Source: Natronomonas aquatica (GTDB lineage Archaea; Halobacteriota; Halobacteria; Halobacteriales; Haloarculaceae). From it: a DNA stretch of 64,000 nt. Shown one piece after another: positions 42,960-50,514 of this stretch. The DNA is taken from NCBI RefSeq assembly GCF_024449025.1, contig NZ_JAHLKM010000006.1, positions 1-64,000 on the forward strand, written 5' to 3'. Position 1 is the first letter of the stretch, and every line of letters starts with the position of its first letter. The notes beneath the pieces were generated by a model, which did not search any database, was not told the origin of the DNA, and saw only the letters and a program-made list of their open reading frames with translations. Made by a program: the position numbers and the translations under genes.

Positions 42960-44054
42960 ATGGATCTGGGTTCGCGCGACGCCTTCGACCGGATGGGGAC
43001 GCTCGGTATCGAGGAGGAGTTTTTCATCGTCGACGACGCCGGGCGACCCACTTCGGGCACCGACGAACTGGTCTACGGGAACGAGCCGCCGTCGATACTG
43101 GAAGACCGGATCGATCACGAACTGTTCAAGTTCGTCCTCGAGACGCAAACGCCGACGGTCGACTCGCTTGCCGCGGCGCGTGAGGCGGTCTCGGAGGTCC
43201 GGGCGGCGCTCGTCGAACACGCCAACCGCCACGGGTTCAAGATCGCCGCCGCGGGGTTGCACCCTGCAGCGAAGTGGCGCGAGCTCGAACACGCCGAAAA
43301 GCCCCGGTATCGAGCGCAGCTCGATCGGATCCAGTATCCCCAACACCGGAACACGACCGCCGGCGTCCACGTCCACGTCGGGGTCGACGACGCCGACAAG
43401 GCGGTCTGGATCGCCAACGAACTGCGCTGGTACCTGCCGATCATGCTCGCGCTGTCGGCGAACTCGCCGTACTGGAACGACTTCGACACCGGGCTGGAAT
43501 CGGCGCGCGCGAAGATCTTCGAGGCGCTCCCGAACACCGGCGTCCCGACGGCGTTCGAGGACTTCGAGGCGTTTGAGTCCTTCGAGCGGAGGATGGTCGA
43601 AACCGACTCGATAAACGACCGGGGCGAGCTGTGGTTCGACGTGCGACCGCATTCCTCGCATGGAACCGTCGAGATCCGGGCCCCTGACGGCCAGGCCGAC
43701 CCGGAATACGTCCTCGCGTTCGTCGAGTACACGGAGGCGCTCGTCGAGGATCTGGCGGCCCGCTACGAGGACGGCGAATCCGGCACCGACCACCGCCGGG
43801 AGTTCCTCGACGAGAACAAATGGCGGGCGATCCGGCACGGCCACGAGGCGGAACTGCTATCGAGAGAGTGGACGGAGCCGGTCCCGCTCGGGGAACTCGT
43901 CGAACGCGAGGCGGACCGACTCGGCGTCTCGGGGATCGTCAACGTCTTCGACGCCGAAAGCGGGGCGGACAGACAGCGCCGGCTCAAAGAGAGCGAGGGT
44001 CTCGATTCGCTCTGTTCGGCGCTCCTCCTCGAAGGGAACGAAAGCGCTGTTTGA
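42960..44054 (+). CDS. gshA: Glutamate-cysteine ligase (haloarchaeal GshA)
   Basis: This 364-residue enzyme forms gamma-glutamylcysteine, the main low-molecular-weight thiol of haloarchaea. It belongs to the GCS2/carboxylate-amine ligase family: [11 protein letters not shown] near the N terminus, [12 protein letters not shown] (about 137-148), and [20 protein letters not shown] (about 227-246). A TATA-like box and the ATG at 42960 set the start. It partners functionally with thiol-dependent proteins such as the glutaredoxin at 37042. Confidence 0.94.
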   Translation: MDLGSRDAFDRMGTLGIEEEFFIVDDAGRPTSGTDELVYGNEPPSILEDRIDHELFKFVLETQTPTVDSLAAAREAVSEVRAALVEHANRHGFKIAAAGLHPAAKWRELEHAEKPRYRAQLDRIQYPQHRNTTAGVHVHVGVDDADKAVWIANELRWYLPIMLALSANSPYWNDFDTGLESARAKIFEALPNTGVPTAFEDFEAFESFERRMVETDSINDRGELWFDVRPHSSHGTVEIRAPDGQADPEYVLAFVEYTEALVEDLAARYEDGESGTDHRREFLDENKWRAIRHGHEAELLSREWTEPVPLGELVEREADRLGVSGIVNVFDAESGADRQRRLKESEGLDSLCSALLLEGNESAV

Positions 44055-44157
44055 GCCGACGTTCCCGGGGATACTCGTCGGTTCACCGGAGGGCGATTCC
44101 AGTCGGTTCGCCGGGTCGTCCGGCACGCTCCGATCGACGGTCCGGGTCGGCACAGGG

Positions 44158-44166
44158 TTTATATAT
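44158..44166 (+). promoter_or_regulatory. TATA-like box upstream of the winged-helix regulator
   Basis: TTTATATAT lies about 37 nt before the ATG at 44199, giving a transcript with roughly ten leader bases. A second A/T-rich GAATATAACAC lies nearer the start. Confidence 0.5.
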
Positions 44167-44198
44167 GGGAGTGCCTTGTGTCCGGCTGAATATAACAC

Positions 44199-44699
44199 AT
44201 GTCTACCGATGATCACTCCGACGACGGCCAGGGGACACCCGTCGACGGGGAACACGAGGGCGTACGGAATCGGCTGGAACAGGAGGCCGAACGGGCGGCC
44301 GAGGAGTTCGACGAAGGGATCGTCGAACTGCTGTCGTGGGTGCTCGATACCGAGACCCGTGCGCGGATCTACGTCTATCTCCGACAGCACCCCGGAAGCA
44401 CAAGCGAAGAGATCGCCGAGGGTACCGGTCTCTACCCCAGCACCGTCCGGGAGGCGCTCGCGGAACTCAACGAGGAAGGGAAAGTCCAGCGCAGCAAACG
44501 GGAATCGGAGAGCGCGGGGAACAACCCCTACGAGTACACCGCGATGGCGCCGAGCGAACTCGTCGGCAGCGTCATCGAAGAGATCCAGGAGGAACTCAAC
44601 ACCGTGTTCAACCTCGATTCACACCTCGGGATGGGGTGCGGAGACGACGACGACCCCGTCGAGATAACCGTCAAGGACGACGCGGACGATCGGCCGTAG
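44199..44699 (+). CDS. Winged-helix transcriptional regulator
   Basis: This 166-residue protein has an acidic N-terminal helix (1-38). The winged HTH lies at about 45-110 (VLDTETRARIYVYLRQHPGSTSEEIAEGTGLYPSTVREALAEL, then a basic wing KVQRSKRESES). The C-terminal helical segment ends MGCGDDDDPVEI. Topology fits the ArsR/TrmB-like haloarchaeal regulators. Its targets are unknown. It is not of the DtxR/SirR family, so it is not the obvious factor for the iron boxes at 46.9-56.7 kb. Confidence 0.85.
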   Translation: MSTDDHSDDGQGTPVDGEHEGVRNRLEQEAERAAEEFDEGIVELLSWVLDTETRARIYVYLRQHPGSTSEEIAEGTGLYPSTVREALAELNEEGKVQRSKRESESAGNNPYEYTAMAPSELVGSVIEEIQEELNTVFNLDSHLGMGCGDDDDPVEITVKDDADDRP

Positions 44700-44755
44700 C
44701 TCCCGAGCGCTCTCCCATCGAAGCCTCTAAACCACGGCCGGTCCTTGCCGTCTCC

Positions 44756-45247
44756 ATGAAGGTCGTGCTGGGCGGGACGTTCGATCCAGTACACGACGGC
44801 CACCGGGCGCTCTTGGAGCGCGCGTTCGAACTCGGCGAGGTGACCGTCGGACTGACGAGCGACGATCTCGCTGCCGAGACCCGGGGCGTCGATCGCCACG
44901 TCCGGCCGTTCGACGAGCGGAGGGTCGGCCTCGAGTCCGAACTCGAATCCTTCGCCGCCGAGTACGACCGTTCCTTCGAGATCCGCGAGTTGACGGAGCC
45001 GACCGGAATCGCGACCGAGCAGGGGTTCGACGTCCTCGTCGTCTCACCGGAGACCAAAGCGGGCGGGGAGAAGGTCAACGAGGTGCGGGAGTCGAAGGGC
45101 CTCAAACCCCTAGAGATAGAGGTAGTAGACCACAGATACGCCGAGGACGGGAAAGTGATATCCTCGACCCGTATCGTCGCCGGGGAGATCGACGAGCACG
45201 GCAACCTGACGCCGGACTCGGACGGTCGGTCGGCCGAGATCGAGTGA
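44756..45247 (+). CDS. coaD: Archaeal phosphopantetheine adenylyltransferase
   Basis: This 163-residue nucleotidyltransferase makes dephospho-CoA from 4'-phosphopantetheine and ATP. The HxGH-class motif appears as GGTFDPVHDGHR (6-17), and the C-terminal ISSTRI matches the KMSKS-equivalent of the archaeal/eukaryotic PPAT group. The ATG at 44756 is clear because GGTFDPVH must start near residue 6; the much longer upstream frame is out of register with the regulator gene. Confidence 0.94.
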   Translation: MKVVLGGTFDPVHDGHRALLERAFELGEVTVGLTSDDLAAETRGVDRHVRPFDERRVGLESELESFAAEYDRSFEIRELTEPTGIATEQGFDVLVVSPETKAGGEKVNEVRESKGLKPLEIEVVDHRYAEDGKVISSTRIVAGEIDEHGNLTPDSDGRSAEIE

Positions 45248-45298
45248 TCGGCGAGCGAACCCGCTGTTTTTTTGCGTCGGGTGTTCGATTCGTTCCTA

Positions 45299-46243
45299 AT
45301 GGCTGACCGCGCGGACGTCTGTGTCCTTTTACCTACCTTGAACGAGGCCGAGACGATCGGCGACGTCGTCGACGGCTTCCGCGCCGAAGGGTTCGAGAAC
45401 GTCCTCGTCGTCGACGGCGACTCCGAAGACGACACCAGATCGATCGCCGAGGACCACGGCGCCCGGGTCATGGTCCAGTCCGGCCGGGGGAAGGGACAGG
45501 CAGTCAGAGAGGCCGTAGAGAGGATCGACGCCCCGCACGTGCTGATGGCTGACGGCGACGGAACCTACCGGCCGGCCGACGCCGAGGCGATGCTCGAGCC
45601 GCTCTTCGAGGGGCGGGCCGACCACGTCATCGGGAACCGGTTCGCGGACATGGAACAGGGGGCGATGACGCGGCTCAACGCCGTCGGGAACCGCCTGATA
45701 AACCGGCTGTTCGCGCTGATCCACGGCCGGGATCTCAGCGATATCCTCTCGGGGTATCGAGCCTTCACACGGAGCTCGTTCGAACGGTTCCGGCTGGACG
45801 CCGACGGGTTCGGTATCGAGACCGAACTCGCCGTCGAGTGCGTCAGACAGGGGATCGAAACCGAGGTCGTCCCGATCAGATACGAGTCCCGCCCCGGGAG
45901 TTCGGAGACGAACCTCAGTCCTTTCCGGGACGGGGGACGGATCGTTCTGACGCTGTATACGCTCGCGAAGACCAACAACCCGGTTTTTTATTTCGGGAGC
46001 GTCGCCTCGGTCGCCGGGTTTGCCGGCGTCGGGACGGGGCTCTTCGTCGGGTACCGGTACGTCGCCGCCGGCGTCTCCCACGATGTCCTGGCGCTGCTCG
46101 CGGTGTTTCTCGTGTTGCTCTCGGTGCAGCTTCTGATGTTCGGCGTACTCTCGGACATCCTCGTTTCGATCAGCCGCGAGCAGACCCGTCGGCTCGAGGA
46201 GCTCTCCGAGCAGATACAGGACCTCGAGGAGTCAGAACGGTAA
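45299..46243 (+). CDS. aglJ: Dolichyl-phosphate hexosyltransferase AglJ-like GT2 protein
   Basis: This 314-residue GT2 enzyme has a catalytic N-terminal domain (VLLPTLNEAETIGDVVD, VDGDSEDDT, and MADGDGTY as the metal-binding acidic motif) and two C-terminal membrane helices (about 230-290). In Haloferax, AglJ adds the first hexose of the S-layer N-glycan to dolichol phosphate. Length and layout fit that protein better than generic DPM synthases. It directly precedes the surface-glycan and iron locus but shows no iron box of its own. Confidence 0.85.
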   Translation: MADRADVCVLLPTLNEAETIGDVVDGFRAEGFENVLVVDGDSEDDTRSIAEDHGARVMVQSGRGKGQAVREAVERIDAPHVLMADGDGTYRPADAEAMLEPLFEGRADHVIGNRFADMEQGAMTRLNAVGNRLINRLFALIHGRDLSDILSGYRAFTRSSFERFRLDADGFGIETELAVECVRQGIETEVVPIRYESRPGSSETNLSPFRDGGRIVLTLYTLAKTNNPVFYFGSVASVAGFAGVGTGLFVGYRYVAAGVSHDVLALLAVFLVLLSVQLLMFGVLSDILVSISREQTRRLEELSEQIQDLEESER

Positions 46244-46561
46244 CAGCGACCGCAACTGTCCGAGGAAGCTGTTTTTCGCACGCTCGCGTCTGGCCTCGAA
46301 GACCGGGTGGATCGCGTTCAGAAACTCCTGGCGGGTCTCGAACCGGACGCGGCTGAGCTCATCGAGCGCCTCCGAGAGGCGGAGCTCGTTGCCCATCGCG
46401 TCGTACGGCACGCTCGGATCGCCGAGGGCCTCGATCAGTTCCTCGTCGGTCGCCGGAAACGTGGCGTCGGCCCGTTCGAGGTAGTCATCGAGCGCTGCGA
46501 TGCCGAACGCGACCGTCTCCGGCGCGTCGTCGTCACCCTGCTGTGGCGGCCGTACTCCCAT
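46232..46561 (-). CDS. Conserved haloarchaeal protein
   Basis: This 109-residue acidic helical protein has the stretches FGIAALDDYLERADATFPATDEELIEAL and ETRQEFLNAIHPVFEARRE. It has no signal, membrane helix or cysteine. The pattern recalls a small DUF family common in Halobacteria, but I cannot name it with confidence. Its stop overlaps the end of aglJ by 12 nt in convergent orientation. The start at 46561 is divergent from the RHH gene. Confidence 0.75.
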   Translation of the reverse strand: MGVRPPQQGDDDAPETVAFGIAALDDYLERADATFPATDEELIEALGDPSVPYDAMGNELRLSEALDELSRVRFETRQEFLNAIHPVFEARRERAKNSFLGQLRSLLPF

Positions 46562-46650
46562 TATGTGTCCCGTATACGCCACAGTCCCCTAAACATTCCC
46601 GACTCGGCCGCGGTGGACAGACCTATGTCCGTCCCCGGCGACCGTCCGGT

Positions 46651-46860
46651 ATGACCGAGTACACGACGGTTTCGATCCCGAAGGAGCTCTCCGAGCGCGT
46701 CGAGGAAACGATCGAGGGGACCAGCTTTTCCTCGACGAGCGATCTCGTCCGGTTTCTGCTCCGGAGCATCGTCATCCAGCACCAGAAACAGGGCACGCTG
46801 TCGGAGGCGGAGTTCGACGAGATCACCGATCAGCTCCGCGATCTGGGCTATCTGGAGTAA
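46651..46860 (+). CDS. Ribbon-helix-helix (CopG-like) protein
   Basis: This 69-residue protein opens with the RHH strand TEYTTVSIPKELSERVEETIEG, followed by helix-turn-helix residues FSSTSDLVRFLLRSIVIQHQ and a C-terminal extension LSEAEFDEITDQLRDLGYLE. RHH proteins bind DNA as dimers and frequently regulate nearby genes. It is followed by the iron-box promoter of the flippase-like gene. A regulatory link to the locus is possible but unsupported beyond position. Confidence 0.85.
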   Translation: MTEYTTVSIPKELSERVEETIEGTSFSSTSDLVRFLLRSIVIQHQKQGTLSEAEFDEITDQLRDLGYLE

Positions 46861-46913
46861 TCAGGTCGTCGCAGTATACCGGCTTTCGCGTCCGTATCCC
46901 CGCGGTTCCTCGC

Positions 46914-46931
46914 TTTTAGCCTCGCCTAAAA
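46914..46931. promoter_or_regulatory. Degenerate iron-box-like palindrome (distal site)
   Basis: TTTTAGCCTCGCCTAAAA has arms TTTTAG and CTAAAA and one exact GCCTAAAA half-site. It is 18 bp upstream of the perfect site at 46950-46965. Two adjacent sites suggest cooperative binding of a DtxR-type dimer, as at some bacterial iron promoters. Confidence 0.6.
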
Positions 46932-46949
46932 ACCGCCAGAGTTAAATCA

Positions 46950-46965
46950 TTTAGGCCAGCCTAAA
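46950..46965. promoter_or_regulatory. Iron-box-like operator of the flippase-like gene
   Basis: TTTAGGCCAGCCTAAA is a perfect 7+2+7 palindrome. It lies between a TATA-like GTTAAATC (46941-46948) and the ATG at 46976, so it covers the expected transcription start. Its half-site TTAGG(C) matches the DtxR/IdeR iron-box half-site. Confidence 0.8.
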
Positions 46966-46975
46966 CCAATACTGG

Positions 46976-48067
46976 ATGAAGGATCGAGGCGTTCTCACGC
47001 GGATCGGCGGTGTCTACTCGCGCGAGCGGCTGACCGTCGTCGGAACCGTACTCGTGGTGATCGTCGGGGGCGTCATCCTCGCCCGGACCGTAGATCTCCG
47101 GAGGACGATCGCGCTGCTTTCGGAGGCCGATCTGCGCCTTCTGGGGGCGGCGCTCTGTGTGTATCTGCTCTCTTGGCCCCTCCGCGGGCGACGGTTCGGC
47201 GACGTGCTCGCGTCGATGGACAGGCGCTTCGGGCTCGGGTTTCTCACGTGGACTGTCTTCGGGAGCCAGACCGTGAACCTGATCGTTCCCGCGCGGGCCG
47301 GCGACGGCGTCCGGGCGTACCTCCTCAAAGAGCGGCGGGGCGTCCCGTACCCGATCGGCGTCGCCTCGCTGGCCGTCGAGCGCGCGTTCGATCTGGTGGC
47401 GATCGCCACGCTGGGCGGGGCGGCCTTCGCGGTTCTCCTCCTCGAGGGCCGGTGGGTCGCGGCGGGCGATTCGACGGTCGGGACGACGGTCGCGCTCGGT
47501 GTCGCCTCGCTGGCTCTGGTGCTTTCGGTCACGACGGTCGCCGTCGCCCGGAGCGATCGAACCCTCGGCCCGGCGCTCCGCGACTCCCTCGGGCAGTCGC
47601 GGCTCTCGGGAATCGTCGACGCCGCGATCGACTTCGGCGCCAGCGTCCGCGTCGTCGCCGAGCGTCCACGGGCCCTCGCGACGATCTATGCCGGCAGCGT
47701 GGCCGTGTGGGCGCTGGACGTCCTGACCGCCGTCGCGGTGCTAGCCGCGCTGGTCGGCGGCGGGGGGATATCCGGCTGGGGACTGCTCGCGGTCGGGACG
47801 CTCGCGGTCAGCGTCGGCAATCTCGCGAAGATCCTGCCGCTTTCACAGGGCGGGATCGGCCTCTATGAGGCCGCTTTCACCGGCCTCGTGGTTGGGGTCA
47901 CCCCGATCGGCGTCGAGATCGCCGTGGTCGCCGCGATACTGGATCACGCCCTGAAGAACGCCGTCACTCTCGCCGGCGGCACCGTCGCCGCGATCGCGCT
48001 CAACCTCTCTCCGACGCGATCGCGCGAGGGTGCGGGCGGATCGCCGGCCGAACCGCCAGATTTTTAG
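46976..48067 (+). CDS. Flippase-like membrane protein (UPF0104/LPG-synthase membrane domain)
   Basis: This 363-residue protein has about eight hydrophobic helices. It shows the UPF0104 hallmarks RGRRFGDVLASM, GSQTVNLIVPARAGDGVRAYLLKERRGVPY and the late GNLAKILPLSQGGIGLYEAAFTGL. Relatives take part in lipid-linked glycan handling and are often annotated as flippases, though activity is seldom proven. It is preceded by two iron-box-like sites, and its stop codon is embedded in the next one. A role in exporting or modifying a lipid-linked sugar in the iron-regulated locus is an inference. Confidence 0.85.
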   Translation: MKDRGVLTRIGGVYSRERLTVVGTVLVVIVGGVILARTVDLRRTIALLSEADLRLLGAALCVYLLSWPLRGRRFGDVLASMDRRFGLGFLTWTVFGSQTVNLIVPARAGDGVRAYLLKERRGVPYPIGVASLAVERAFDLVAIATLGGAAFAVLLLEGRWVAAGDSTVGTTVALGVASLALVLSVTTVAVARSDRTLGPALRDSLGQSRLSGIVDAAIDFGASVRVVAERPRALATIYAGSVAVWALDVLTAVAVLAALVGGGGISGWGLLAVGTLAVSVGNLAKILPLSQGGIGLYEAAFTGLVVGVTPIGVEIAVVAAILDHALKNAVTLAGGTVAAIALNLSPTRSREGAGGSPAEPPDF

Positions 48068-48080
48068 GCTGGCCTAAAAA
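48061..48080. promoter_or_regulatory. Iron-box-like operator of the GT75 gene
   Basis: TTTTTAGGCTGGCCTAAAAA is a perfect 9+2+9 palindrome, the longest of the set. It overlaps the TAG stop of the flippase-like gene (48065-48067) and ends 11 nt before the ATG at 48092. It would thus block transcription of the GT75 gene under repression. Confidence 0.82.
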
Positions 48081-48091
48081 ATACGCTGGCG

Positions 48092-49273
48092 ATGAGCCGA
48101 GACACGACAGCGGAGTCCGACCGGGACATCTGTGTGATCGTTCCGACGATCCGGGAGCACGAGTGCGTCCGGGCCTACGTCAAGAACGCCCGCGAACACG
48201 GGTTCGACGTCTCGCGGCTGTACTTCGTGCTCGTTACGGAGGATTTCTGTGAGACCGATACGATGCGGACGATGCTCGAGGATCTGGACGTCGCCGGGGC
48301 GGTCTTCGACGGCACCCGTCGGGAGGAGTGGTACGAAACACACGGGATCGAGGAGTACGCCCACGTCGTCCCCGCCGCCTCCCACGCCGAGACGAGCTTC
48401 GGTCTCCTCTATATGTGGGCCGACGAGCGCTTCGAGTACGGCCTCTTCATCGACGACGACACGCTTCCACACGACGAGGAGGACTACTTCGGAACGCACA
48501 TGCATAACCTCGCCTTCGCGGGAGAGATAGAGCGCGTCCGCTCCGACGAGGACTGGGTGAACGTGCTGTATCAGAACGCCGACGAACACGGGCTCTATCC
48601 CCGGGGGTACCCCTACTCGGCGATGGACGAGACCGTCGAGACCGACACCGTCGAAACCGAACGCGGCGGGGTCGTCGCCTCCCAGGGGCTGTGGACGAAC
48701 GTTCCCGACCTCGATGCGGTCCGGATCCTGATGGACGGCGACCTCAACGGACAGGCCCAGACCCGGACGAAGGCCGGGGATTTCGAACGCGATTTCGTCG
48801 CGGGCTCCGGGAACTACCTCACGGTCTGTTCGATGAACCTCGCGTTCCGTCGAGAGGTGATCCCGGCGTTCTATCAGCTCCCGATGGACGAAAACGAGTG
48901 GGACGTCGGCCGCCTCGACGATATCTGGAGCGGCGTGTTTCTCAAGCGCGCCTGCGACGTCCTCGGAAAGCGAATCTACAACGGGCGACCGCTCTGTGAA
49001 CACAACAAGGCCGAGCGCTCGACGTTCGACGACCTCCACAACGAGGTCGCTGGACTCGAACTCAACGAACACCTCTGGGAGCTTATAGACGACGCCGGGA
49101 GCGACGCGACGGATTACGCCGGCGTCTACGACGCCATGGCCGACCAGCTCGTCGAGGGTGACTTCGGGGAGTACCGGAACGGGGCGTTCTTCAACCACGT
49201 CGGCGAGCACATGCGCGATTGGCTCGACTGTCTGGAGGTACTCAGGCCCGCTCCCGCGGCGGCCGACGACTGA
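48092..49273 (+). CDS. GT75 (RGP/UDP-arabinopyranose mutase-like) protein
   Basis: This 393-residue protein matches the reversibly glycosylated polypeptide family motif by motif. IDDDTLP (120-126) sits at the acidic metal site and RGYPYS (171-176) has the arginine glycosylated in plant RGPs. GLWTNVPDLDA (199-209), CSMNLAFRREVIPAFY (246-261) and RLDDIWSGVFLKRACDVLG (274-292) follow. Plant members interconvert UDP-arabinopyranose and -furanose; prokaryotic roles are little studied. No membrane segment or signal is present, so it should act in the cytoplasm. A perfect iron-box-like palindrome lies at its promoter. The sugar substrate is unknown. Confidence 0.85.
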   Translation: MSRDTTAESDRDICVIVPTIREHECVRAYVKNAREHGFDVSRLYFVLVTEDFCETDTMRTMLEDLDVAGAVFDGTRREEWYETHGIEEYAHVVPAASHAETSFGLLYMWADERFEYGLFIDDDTLPHDEEDYFGTHMHNLAFAGEIERVRSDEDWVNVLYQNADEHGLYPRGYPYSAMDETVETDTVETERGGVVASQGLWTNVPDLDAVRILMDGDLNGQAQTRTKAGDFERDFVAGSGNYLTVCSMNLAFRREVIPAFYQLPMDENEWDVGRLDDIWSGVFLKRACDVLGKRIYNGRPLCEHNKAERSTFDDLHNEVAGLELNEHLWELIDDAGSDATDYAGVYDAMADQLVEGDFGEYRNGAFFNHVGEHMRDWLDCLEVLRPAPAAADD

Positions 49274-49292
49274 ACCGACACGACTAAGTTTG

Positions 49293-49308
49293 TTTAGGCT
49301 AGCCTAAA
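49293..49308. promoter_or_regulatory. Iron-box-like operator of the iron-binding lipoprotein operon
   Basis: TTTAGGCTAGCCTAAA is a perfect 7+2+7 palindrome whose core is nearly identical to the bacterial IdeR/DtxR consensus half-sites. It lies between a TATA-like ACTAAGTTT (49283-49291) and the ATG at 49312. Confidence 0.85.
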
Positions 49309-49311
49309 AAT

Positions 49312-50487
49312 ATGACGAGGCACGACAGACACGGACGCGACGTGAGTCGACGCCGGTTCATCCTGGCGTCGGGCGCAGTCGGGATCGCCGGGATCGCCGG
49401 CTGTGTCGGCGGAAACGGATCCGACGGCGACACCGGCAACGGCAACGGGAACAGTGGCAACGGTAACGGCGACGACGTGACCGATTCGGGGACCGGCCAG
49501 ATCGGGTCCGGCCGGGAGGGCCGCGACGGTCCCGGCGGAACGCCGATCGCCGAGATGCCCCCTCTCAAGGGCGAACTCCACGTATACTCCGGACGCGGGG
49601 AGTTCCTCGTCGGCGAGTTGGTCGACTACATCGAAAACCAGTACGACGATTTCTCGCTTACCGTCCGGTACGGGAACTCGACCGACCTCGTAAACCAGAT
49701 CGCAAACGAGGGTGAAGGGTCGCCGGCCGACGTGTTTTACTCGGTGAACTCCGGGGCCCTGGGCGCGCTGGCCGGGGAGGGGCGGACACGGACGCTCTCC
49801 GAGGAAGTCGCCGGGATGGTCCGCGAGGAGTTCCGGACCGGGGAGTGGATCGGTACCTCCGGCCGGGCCCGGACGGTCCCGTACAACAGCGACGCCTACT
49901 CGGCCGAGGATATGCCGAACGACATCATGGCATACCCAGAGGAGTTCGAGGGTAATCTCGGGTGGGCCCCCTCCTACGGCTCCTGTCAGGCGTTCGTCAC
50001 CGCGATGCGGATCCTCGAAGGCGAAGAAGCGACCCGGGAGTGGCTCGATGGGGTCACAGAGGCCGGGATCCAGGCGTACCCCGACGAGTTCGCCGCCTGC
50101 CAGGCGATCGCCGACGGCGAGATCGACGCCGCCTTCACCAACCACTACTACATCCAGCGCGTACTCGACGGCAACCCCGAAGCCTCGATCGCGACCGCGT
50201 TCACCGAAGGCGACGCCGGAGCCGCGTTCAACGTCGCCGGGGCCGCCGTCGTCGACAGCGCCGAGGACGCGACGCTAGCGGAGAACTTCGTCCGCCACCT
50301 CCTCTCGTCGGAGGCCCAGGACTACTTCGCGCGCTCGACGTTCGAATATCCGCTCGTTCCCGGCGTCGAACCGATCGGCGATCTTCCGACGATCGACGAA
50401 CTCGACGTGCCGGATATCGACCTGACACAGCTTTCGAACCTCGAGGAGACGGTCGATCTCATGCGGGACGTCGGCATCAATATCTGA
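49312..50487 (+). CDS. Ferric-iron ABC transporter substrate-binding lipoprotein (FbpA-like)
   Basis: This 391-residue protein begins with a Tat and lipobox signal (SRRRFILASGAVGIAGIAGC, Cys31) and a Gly/Asn spacer (about 33-75). The type II periplasmic-binding fold follows. The pair of tyrosines in TNHYYIQRV (Tyr279-Tyr280) matches the ferric-iron ligands of FbpA/FutA proteins, and SVNSGALGAL and YNSDAYS are family segments. A perfect iron box overlaps its promoter. Two sugar genes follow in the same operon in place of the usual permease and ATPase; the permease is at 56730. Confidence 0.93.
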   Translation: MTRHDRHGRDVSRRRFILASGAVGIAGIAGCVGGNGSDGDTGNGNGNSGNGNGDDVTDSGTGQIGSGREGRDGPGGTPIAEMPPLKGELHVYSGRGEFLVGELVDYIENQYDDFSLTVRYGNSTDLVNQIANEGEGSPADVFYSVNSGALGALAGEGRTRTLSEEVAGMVREEFRTGEWIGTSGRARTVPYNSDAYSAEDMPNDIMAYPEEFEGNLGWAPSYGSCQAFVTAMRILEGEEATREWLDGVTEAGIQAYPDEFAACQAIADGEIDAAFTNHYYIQRVLDGNPEASIATAFTEGDAGAAFNVAGAAVVDSAEDATLAENFVRHLLSSEAQDYFARSTFEYPLVPGVEPIGDLPTIDELDVPDIDLTQLSNLEETVDLMRDVGINI

Positions 50488-50514
50488 CACCGAACGCACT
50501 AGGAACCGCCCGAC

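Noticed and set aside
44199-44699. Local regulator of the iron-box locus
   Set aside because: The winged-helix protein is ArsR/TrmB-like without the DtxR metal-binding and dimerisation pattern; no DtxR-family gene is in the window.
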